A stretch of 49,007 nt of DNA from Cognatishimia activa. GTDB lineage: Bacteria; Pseudomonadota; Alphaproteobacteria; Rhodobacterales; Rhodobacteraceae. Shown here piece by piece: positions 44,244 through 49,007 of the stretch. The notes beneath the pieces are model-generated. The model worked only from the letters and a program-made list of their open reading frames with translations. It did not search any database and was not told where the DNA came from. The translations under genes and the position numbers were made by a program. Numbering within the stretch: the stretch's first letter is position 1; each line of letters starts with the position of its first letter. The stretch is from assembly GCF_001458335.1 (NCBI RefSeq), contig NZ_CYTO01000024.1, forward strand, positions 806,757 to 855,763, given 5' to 3'.

Positions 44244-44518
44244 TGGAGGCGCTCCTGACAACTTGGTGGGTCTGGCTCGCCGCCGCACTGGTGCTGGGCA
44301 TTGTTGAGATGCTGATCCCGGGTTTCATTTTCTTAGGGTTCGCAATTGGCGCCGCCGTGGTGGGCATCGCCCTTCTCGGCCCGCTCGGCCTGCTATCGAT
44401 CCCCGCAATCCTTCTCATCTTCGCGGTGATCTCTTTGATTGCTTGGCTGGCCTTGCGCAGACATTTCGCGCTGCCTAAAGGCCAGGTCAAAACATTTGAC
44501 CACGATATCAACGACTAA
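44243..44518 (+). CDS. NfeD family membrane protein, short form
   Basis: A 91-residue membrane protein with three hydrophobic segments (WWVWLAAALVLGIVEML, then FIFLGFAIGAAVVGIALL and LLSIPAILLIFAVISLIAWLA) and a short charged tail ALRRHFALPKGQ. This is the truncated NfeD type: it lacks the ClpP-like protease domain and most of the OB-fold domain. It is translated with the SPFH protein before it, and the two are thought to form a complex in the membrane. Confidence 0.85.
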   Translation: MEALLTTWWVWLAAALVLGIVEMLIPGFIFLGFAIGAAVVGIALLGPLGLLSIPAILLIFAVISLIAWLALRRHFALPKGQVKTFDHDIND

Positions 44519-44553
44519 ACCAAAGACCCTTTCATTCACCTTTGCAAAAATAC

Positions 44554-44589
44554 TCCCGCCGGAGGCTTCCGAACTCTCCTCCGGCGGGA
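44554..44589. repeat. 12-bp perfect inverted repeat between nfeD and the SufT-like gene
   Basis: TCCCGCCGGAGG (44554-44565) and CCTCCGGCGGGA (44578-44589) are perfectly complementary with a 12-nt loop, preceded by AAAAATAC. No T run follows. The leader and stem again recall palindromic repeats that I remember from Roseobacter-group intergenic regions. Confidence 0.55.
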
Positions 44590-44665
44590 CGATCATTTTG
44601 ACGCGCCTCTGGACGCCCCCAACCTTATTCCCTATATCAACACTCAGGAATAAATAGGTAAGCAA

Positions 44666-45028
44666 ATGTCTCAGGAACAAACCCCGGCGGAAGGCACGCC
44701 TTTGATCCCTCCATCAAGCATTGAACATCCATTGTTTGATCAATCGATTGAGGCTCTGCGCAGCGTCTATGACCCGGAAATTCCGGTGAATATCTATGAC
44801 CTTGGGCTGATTTACCACGTCGGTATCAATGACGAAAATGAGGTTAATGTCCTGATGACTCTCACCGCTCCGGGCTGCCCGGTTGCTGGCGAAATGCCGG
44901 GATGGGTCCAGGAAGCCATTTCTGGTGTTCCAGGCATCAAGACCGTTGATGTCGAGCTTGTTTGGGAACCTCCATGGGGCATGGAAAACATGAGCGACGA
45001 GGCCCGCCTCGAACTGGGCTTCATGTAA
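44666..45028 (+). CDS. Fe-S cluster assembly protein, SufT/MIP18-like (DUF59)
   Basis: A 120-residue DUF59 protein. The conserved SVYDPEIPVNIYDLGLIY block begins near residue 34, and LTAPGCPVAGEMPGWV contains the family Cys; it ends in VWEPPWGMENMSDEARLELG, typical of the SufT/YitW subgroup. These help mature Fe-S proteins. The N-terminal 25 residues are polar and variable. In many relatives such a gene lies next to an A-type carrier; here the carrier (47914-48264) is nearly 3 kb away, with GDPD, SatD and DUF3307 genes in between. Confidence 0.85.
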   Translation: MSQEQTPAEGTPLIPPSSIEHPLFDQSIEALRSVYDPEIPVNIYDLGLIYHVGINDENEVNVLMTLTAPGCPVAGEMPGWVQEAISGVPGIKTVDVELVWEPPWGMENMSDEARLELGFM

Positions 45029-45062
45029 CCGTCATTTCATCGCAATCCATTTGCAACAAATT

Positions 45063-45091
45063 TGTCAAATCCCTGTCGCAGGGATTTGACA
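45063..45091. promoter_or_regulatory. 13-bp perfect palindrome upstream of the GDPD gene
   Basis: TGTCAAATCCCTG and CAGGGATTTGACA are exact inverse complements around TCG, ending 34 nt before the GDPD start codon. It lacks a T run, so an operator is as likely as a terminator. On the plus strand TTGTCAA-ATCC-CTGTCGC has the 7-4-7 layout of a Pho box, though with several mismatches. Confidence 0.5.
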
Positions 45092-45125
45092 GTCTCCGAC
45101 CATCTTAACTTGACGGAGACACATC

Positions 45126-46343
45126 ATGTTTCGCATGACCACCAAAGCAGCCATCAGCGCTGCTCTTTTTGTGCCTGCAATGGCCACCGCCGCAGAGGTA
45201 GAACTCGGCCCGCGCCCTTACTACCTGATTGACCAAATGGCTGATGGTGAGCTGAAAAGCAAACTGCAAGCCTGCGAGAATATGGCGTTCAAACAGCACC
45301 CATTCTCTATCGGTCACCGTGGCGCGCCAATGATGTTTCCTGAACACACCGTTGAATCCAACGTTGCTGCCGCGCGTATGGGCGCAGGCATTCTGGAATG
45401 CGACGTGACCTTCACCAAAGACAAACAACTGGTTTGCCGTCACGCCCAAAACGACCTGCACACCACAACAAACATTCTGGCCTCTGAGTTGGCAGGCACC
45501 TGCGTTAAAGGTTTCTCTCCTGCCAAAGACGGCGAAAAAGCCGTTGCGGAATGCCGTACGTCTGAAATCACGCTGTCTGAGTTCAAAACGCTGAACGCAA
45601 AAATGGACGCGGCGAATTCAAAAGCGACCACCGTCGAAGAATATCTGGACGGCACAGCAGGCTGGCGCACCGATCTGTATGCCACCAACGGCACTGTGAT
45701 GACCCACGCAGAGTCCATCGCTCTGTTCAAAGATCTGGGCGCGAAGTTCACTCCAGAACTTAAATCTCCTTCCGTGGAAATGCCATTTGATGGCTACACA
45801 CAGGAAGATTACGCTCAAGCGCTGATCGACGAATACAAAGCAGCGGGTATCCCAGCTTCTGACGTGTTCGCGCAGTCCTTCAATCTGGATGACGTTCTTT
45901 ACTGGATCAAAGCCGAGCCAGAATTCGGCAAACAAGCGGTCTTCTTGGACGACAGCTACAATGAGGAAGGTTTTGACCACAACGACCCATCCACCTTCCG
46001 TCGTCCAATGGCAGAGCTGAAAGCGCAAGGCGTGAACTACATCGCCCCGCCAATGTGGATGCTCGTCACCACTGAGAACGGCAAAATCGTTCCGTCTGCT
46101 TACACCAAAGAAGCGAAAGCGGCTGGCCTGAAACTGATCACATGGACACTGGAACGTTCCGGCCCATTGGCAAATGGCGGCGGCTGGTACTTCCAGTCTG
46201 TGAAAGACGTCACCAACAACGACGCAATGTATTTCGAGCTGTTGGACGTTCTGGCGCAAGACGTTGGTGTTGAAGGTGTCTTCTCTGACTGGCCAGCAAC
46301 CACTACTTACTATGCGAACTGCATGATGGGCCAAGGCTCTTAA
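45126..46343 (+). CDS. glycerophosphodiester phosphodiesterase, periplasmic
   Basis: A 405-residue secreted enzyme that hydrolyses glycerophosphodiesters to glycerol-3-phosphate and alcohol. The signal peptide is [20 protein letters not shown], cleaved near ATA-AE. The GDPD signature is clear: [17 protein letters not shown] with the two catalytic His around residues 63-75, [17 protein letters not shown] with the metal Glu/Asp, then FTPELKSP and a late [14 protein letters not shown] lies 7 nt before ATG 45126. It would let the cell use phospholipid head groups as a phosphate or glycerol source, which fits a phosphate-responsive element upstream if that element is real. Confidence 0.92.
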   Translation: MFRMTTKAAISAALFVPAMATAAEVELGPRPYYLIDQMADGELKSKLQACENMAFKQHPFSIGHRGAPMMFPEHTVESNVAAARMGAGILECDVTFTKDKQLVCRHAQNDLHTTTNILASELAGTCVKGFSPAKDGEKAVAECRTSEITLSEFKTLNAKMDAANSKATTVEEYLDGTAGWRTDLYATNGTVMTHAESIALFKDLGAKFTPELKSPSVEMPFDGYTQEDYAQALIDEYKAAGIPASDVFAQSFNLDDVLYWIKAEPEFGKQAVFLDDSYNEEGFDHNDPSTFRRPMAELKAQGVNYIAPPMWMLVTTENGKIVPSAYTKEAKAAGLKLITWTLERSGPLANGGGWYFQSVKDVTNNDAMYFELLDVLAQDVGVEGVFSDWPATTTYYANCMMGQGS

Positions 46344-46371
46344 GTTAAGCGCATTTGGTTACGAATTTGGC

Positions 46372-46398
46372 ACGGCCCTGAAATTTCGGGGCCGTTTC
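46372..46398 (+). terminator. terminator of the GDPD gene
   Basis: ACGGCCC (46372-46378) and GGGCCGT (46389-46395) flank a loop that can extend the stem through GAAA/TTTC, followed by TTTC, about 28 nt after the stop. The short T run makes it moderate. Confidence 0.6.
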
Positions 46399-46410
46399 GC
46401 TGTTCAACAC

Positions 46411-46488
46411 GCAACCTAATTTGGTTGCACCTAACGTATAGCAACTAAAAAAGGTTGCAAAATAGGAATAGCAACCTAAATTGGTTGC
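46411..46488 (+). promoter_or_regulatory. three 18-bp inverted-repeat operators at 30-bp spacing before satD
   Basis: Three sites of the form GCAAC(C)-N6-(G)GTTGC occur at 46411-46428, 46441-46458 and 46471-46488; the outer two are perfect and the middle one has one changed base in its left arm. They start exactly 30 nt apart and the last ends 3 nt before the SatD start codon. A weak promoter, TTGCAA (46455-46460), 16-nt spacer, TAAATT (46477-46482), would start transcription at or next to the ATG and is covered by sites 2 and 3. No Shine-Dalgarno sequence is visible, so the mRNA may be leaderless. The HTH-bearing SatD protein is the natural candidate to bind. Confidence 0.75.
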
Positions 46489-46491
46489 GTT

Positions 46492-47139
46492 ATGAGCGAA
46501 GACACACAGCAAATAGCCGTTTTGACCGGCGACATCGTTGGATCAACCCAACAGAGCAGCGAAGATCTTGCCGATATCTTCCAAGATCTGCACGAATGCG
46601 CCCTTGTGATTGAAACACTGTGCGGTGGGCCAATACACCTAACGCGTCACCGGGGTGATGGCTGGCAAATCGCACTGCCTCAAAAACGCTTTGCAATTCG
46701 ATCCGCGCTTCTTATTCGAGCCAAACTCAAATCAAGAGAAGCCGGTCTTGATAGCTATATCGGTATCGCGTTTGGCGAGACCAATACCGAACTTCAGTCA
46801 GACCTTAATCTAGAAACGAGCGAAACATTTCAGCGTTCAGGCTGGGCGTTAGAAGACGTTAAATCAAGCAAGTGGGCAACGCGCATGATTACACAAGAGT
46901 CCCCTTCACACGATGCGATCTTAGCACTTCTGGATCATATGATACGCAGCTGGACACAGACCCAATCAGCCGAAATATATGAAAAGTTTACGCTTATCCC
47001 GACCAAATCTGACACGGACATTGCAAAGGCGCTGGGCAAATCACGTCAAGCGGTCTCAAAGTCATTGAAATCAACAGGTGCAGATCGGATCGAACTCGCA
47101 CTTGGGGCATTGGAATTCAACGAAAGTCAGCGCCGATGA
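46492..47139 (+). CDS. SatD family protein: cyclase-like domain plus helix-turn-helix
   Basis: A 215-residue SatD-type protein. Residues 8-96 follow the pattern of the class III nucleotide cyclase core: AVLTGDIVGST with Asp14, a GGP turn, RHRGDGWQI with Asp56 (the two metal positions), and YIGIAFGE. The region that reads the base in true cyclases is replaced by a FQRSGWALEDV block. Near the C-terminus (about 170-192) a clear HTH, DIAKALGKSRQAVSKSLKS, is present. So it may be a nucleotide-binding, DNA-binding regulator. Its stop overlaps the DUF3307 start by 4 nt (ATGA). Base composition seems more AT-rich than neighbours. No biochemical function of the family is known to me. Confidence 0.8.
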   Translation: MSEDTQQIAVLTGDIVGSTQQSSEDLADIFQDLHECALVIETLCGGPIHLTRHRGDGWQIALPQKRFAIRSALLIRAKLKSREAGLDSYIGIAFGETNTELQSDLNLETSETFQRSGWALEDVKSSKWATRMITQESPSHDAILALLDHMIRSWTQTQSAEIYEKFTLIPTKSDTDIAKALGKSRQAVSKSLKSTGADRIELALGALEFNESQRR

Positions 47140-47891
47140 TTGAAACCCTGATCGCCCTATTCGCGGCGCATGTCCTTGCAGATTACGTGTTTCAATCGAG
47201 CAAAGTTGCTGCCAACAAGCATCGCATTGGGTATCTCGCGATACACGGGTTTATTGTCTTTGGTGCAGCCGCTCTTCTGACCGGGTCGTTTACAACACCC
47301 ATCTACGTCCTCACCGCCCTGCACATCACAACTGACTTCTTCAAGGCAAGTTACGAACGCAACGCCCTTAATCGGAACAAACCAAAGATCAACGCCCATG
47401 TTGCGGACCAGTTGATCCACATTGGAACTCTGACAGCCGTAGCCTATTTCGCGCCGACCCTATGGGGCACCGGATTGTGGGCGCAATCCCCAGACTGGTT
47501 GCCCCACCTCCTATTGCTTCTCGCAGGCGCGATCTACGCCACACGCGCGGGCGGCTTCGCCGTCGGGATATTGATGCACAGCTATGGGTCAGAGTTTTCC
47601 AAAGATAGCCTTCCCGGTGGCGGTCAGATGATTGGATTTCTCGAGCGCGGGTTAATCTACATCCTTATCCTTGCTGGTCTGCCGATCGGTATTGGCTTTC
47701 TTGTGGCCGCCAAATCCGTGTTAAGGTTTGAGACCGCAAAAGAGGGCGACGCCCATGAAAACCGGCGCAGATCAGAATATGTTATCATCGGCACCCTTGC
47801 CTCATTCGGGTGGGCTATTTTGGTCAGCCTCGCCATTTTGTTTCTTTTTGCACAGCTGCCAGACCTTGGCATCCCTATGCCTTCGCCCTAA
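47136..47891 (+). CDS. DUF3307 domain-containing membrane protein
   Basis: A 251-residue integral membrane protein. The DUF3307 domain is the N-terminal 120 residues, starting LIALFAAHVLADYVFQSSKVAANKH, the signature of the family, and including LHITTDFFKASYERN with several acidic and His residues within membrane segments. About seven hydrophobic segments can be counted (near 3-18, 30-50, 56-70, 92-110, 122-140, 175-198, 224-245). A short cytoplasmic loop with RFETAKEGDAHENRRRS lies before the last helix. It is translationally coupled to SatD. The function is unknown. The SufA-like gene begins 22 nt after it without a visible terminator. Confidence 0.8.
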   Translation: MIETLIALFAAHVLADYVFQSSKVAANKHRIGYLAIHGFIVFGAAALLTGSFTTPIYVLTALHITTDFFKASYERNALNRNKPKINAHVADQLIHIGTLTAVAYFAPTLWGTGLWAQSPDWLPHLLLLLAGAIYATRAGGFAVGILMHSYGSEFSKDSLPGGGQMIGFLERGLIYILILAGLPIGIGFLVAAKSVLRFETAKEGDAHENRRRSEYVIIGTLASFGWAILVSLAILFLFAQLPDLGIPMPSP

Positions 47892-47913
47892 ATAGGATCC
47901 AAAGGAGCAACAC

Positions 47914-48264
47914 ATGTTCGGTATTCCCGGCAAACAAGCGGTCACTTTGACCCCCGCTGCGGTAAAGCAGATTGTACGACTGATGGAGCGTAAGGGCCAT
48001 CAGGGGCTACGCCTTGGGGTGAAGAAAGGCGGCTGCGCGGGTATGGAATACACCATGGAATATGTGGATAACGTGAACCCAATGGACGAAGTCATCGAAC
48101 AAGATGGCGCGCGGGTTATGATCGCTCCGATGGCGCAGATGTTTCTGTTTGGCACAGAGATCGATTACGAGACCTCGCTGCTGGAATCGAGCTTTAAGTT
48201 CAACAACCCAAATGTCACCGAGGCTTGTGGTTGCGGCGAAAGTATCAAATTCGCCGAAAGCTAA
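47914..48264 (+). CDS. HesB/IscA family Fe-S carrier, SufA-like
   Basis: A 116-residue A-type carrier. It has VTLTPAAVKQIVRLM at the N-terminus and the three ligand cysteines: one in KKGGCAGMEY near residue 41 and two in EACGCGES at the end. AAAGGAG precedes the ATG. It differs clearly from the ErpA-like protein at 23537-23860 and is closer to SufA. It lies downstream of DUF3307 with a 22-nt gap, so readthrough from the satD promoter could affect it. Confidence 0.88.
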   Translation: MFGIPGKQAVTLTPAAVKQIVRLMERKGHQGLRLGVKKGGCAGMEYTMEYVDNVNPMDEVIEQDGARVMIAPMAQMFLFGTEIDYETSLLESSFKFNNPNVTEACGCGESIKFAES

Positions 48265-48385
48265 GACATTCTTAAGCGCCAAACGCCCTTCTATTCTAAA
48301 ATCGTTATCGCTAACGGGTTGACCCCTGCCTGCTGATCGCTCACAAGATGCGCAACGTTTTTTCGTTTAATGCATAGGAGCTCGC

Positions 48386-49007
48386 ATGCGCCGCAAACTC
48401 GCCGCTGGAAACTGGAAAATGAATGGCACCAAGGCCAATTTGGCCGAACTGGACGCCATGAAATCCACCGCTGAAACGGATCAAACCGATGTGTTGATCT
48501 GTACCCCGGCAACCTTGCTAAGCCGCGCTGCAGACGCCGTTTCTGGCAGCCCTATTGCCGTAGGCGGCCAAGATTGCCATGCGAATGCGTCCGGCGCGCA
48601 TACCGGTGACATCTCTGCTGCGATGATCAAAGATGCTGGCGGCAGCCACGTGATTACCGGTCACTCAGAACGCCGTGTTGACCATGGCGAAACAGATGCT
48701 GTGGTTGCAGCGAAATCTGAAGCAGCTTACGCAAACGATCTTGTTGCCGTCATCTGCATTGGCGAAAGCTTGGAAGAGCGCGAAAGCGGGAAAACCTTGG
48801 ATGTGGTTGGCACCCAGCTCGCTGGATCGACCCCCGATGCGGCCACAGGCGCAAACACGGTGATTGCTTATGAACCGGTGTGGGCGATTGGGACAGGCAA
48901 AGTTCCGACGCTTGAACAGATTGGTGAAGTTCATGATTTCATTCGTGAAACGCTTGTTGAGCGGTTCGGTGACGCGGGCAATGATTTCCGTGTCCTTTAT
49001 GGCGGTT
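48386..49007 (+). CDS. tpiA: triosephosphate isomerase, N-terminal part (3' end outside window)
   Basis: Interconverts dihydroxyacetone phosphate and glyceraldehyde-3-phosphate. The frame from ATG 48386 (TAGGAG upstream) stays open to the end of the window, giving 207 residues of about 250. Catalytic residues are present: Asn/Lys in AGNWKMNG near residue 10, His in ITGHSERR near residue 94, and Glu in [11 protein letters not shown] near 162; the flexible loop 6 is in the last motif. The final bases read LYGG, the phosphate-binding loop. The missing end should hold the last helix. Confidence 0.97.
   Translation, partial: MRRKLAAGNWKMNGTKANLAELDAMKSTAETDQTDVLICTPATLLSRAADAVSGSPIAVGGQDCHANASGAHTGDISAAMIKDAGGSHVITGHSERRVDHGETDAVVAAKSEAAYANDLVAVICIGESLEERESGKTLDVVGTQLAGSTPDAATGANTVIAYEPVWAIGTGKVPTLEQIGEVHDFIRETLVERFGDAGNDFRVLYGG

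Noticed and set aside
46411-46488. CRISPR-like array from three repeats at 30-bp spacing
   Set aside because: The repeats are 18 bp with 12-bp spacers that resemble each other, there are only three, no cas gene is near, and they end at a start codon; an operator array fits better.

Overview
The window is a continuous piece of chromosome from an alphaproteobacterium of the Rhodobacteraceae, most likely the marine Roseobacter group. The evidence is gene order: bamE / DUF177-rpmF-plsX-fabH-ihfA-merR, argS-SPOR-nagZ-scpA-scpB, dgt / erpA, and glnE-hypothetical-rlmI-PIN are all arrangements typical of that family. Other support comes from a double-length dCTP deaminase, a single-cysteine DksA and an RSP_2648-type PIN protein. 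The genus cannot be fixed by eye. No phage, IS element, CRISPR array or rRNA is visible. The window starts inside eno and ends inside tpiA.

Layout. 1-5454: end of eno, MEKHLA protein, GNAT, cupin, anmK (-), tyrS, SDR. 5470-8580 (-): uup, an OlsB-like acyltransferase, bamE. 8719-12878 (+): DUF177, rpmF, plsX, fabH, ihfA, merR, then tRNA-Pro(GGG) and dcd. 14185-15937: an Lrp/AsnC regulator divergent from an MFS transporter. 15939-23395 (-): small hypothetical, scpB, scpA, nagZ, SPOR protein, argS, a degenerate SDR, dgt. 23537-27869: erpA, an 853-residue FAD/GcvT fusion, SRPBCC protein (-), xthA. 27922-29607 (-): flavin monooxygenase and dksA. 29821-34130 (+): MoxR ATPase, DUF2927 lipoprotein, a 54-residue two-helix membrane protein, VWA protein, M48 protease. 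34185-39048 (-): PIN, rlmI, hypothetical, glnE. 39216-43257: tiny secreted protein, lon (-), tgt (-). 43365-49007 (+): SPFH, NfeD, SufT-like, GDPD, SatD-DUF3307, SufA-like, tpiA.

How the genes fit together. Most of the window is housekeeping: phospholipid and fatty acid initiation (plsX, fabH), translation (tyrS, argS, rpmF, tRNA-Pro, tgt, rlmI), chromosome segregation (scpAB), cell-wall recycling (anmK, nagZ), Fe-S carriers (erpA, SufT-like, SufA-like), nucleotide pools (dcd, dgt), nitrogen control (glnE) and proteolysis (lon).

The most unusual part is 46411-47891. A two-gene operon encodes a SatD protein (nucleotide-cyclase-like fold plus C-terminal helix-turn-helix) and a DUF3307 membrane protein. 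It is preceded by three 18-bp inverted repeats at exact 30-bp spacing that reach to 3 nt before the start codon. It looks like a self-regulated sensor/membrane module placed between two Fe-S assembly genes. Other points worth checking are a tRNA-guanine transglycosylase without its zinc cysteines, the MoxR/DUF2927/VWA/M48 block, several stop codons embedded in or touching hairpins, and a 13-bp perfect palindrome before the GDPD gene.
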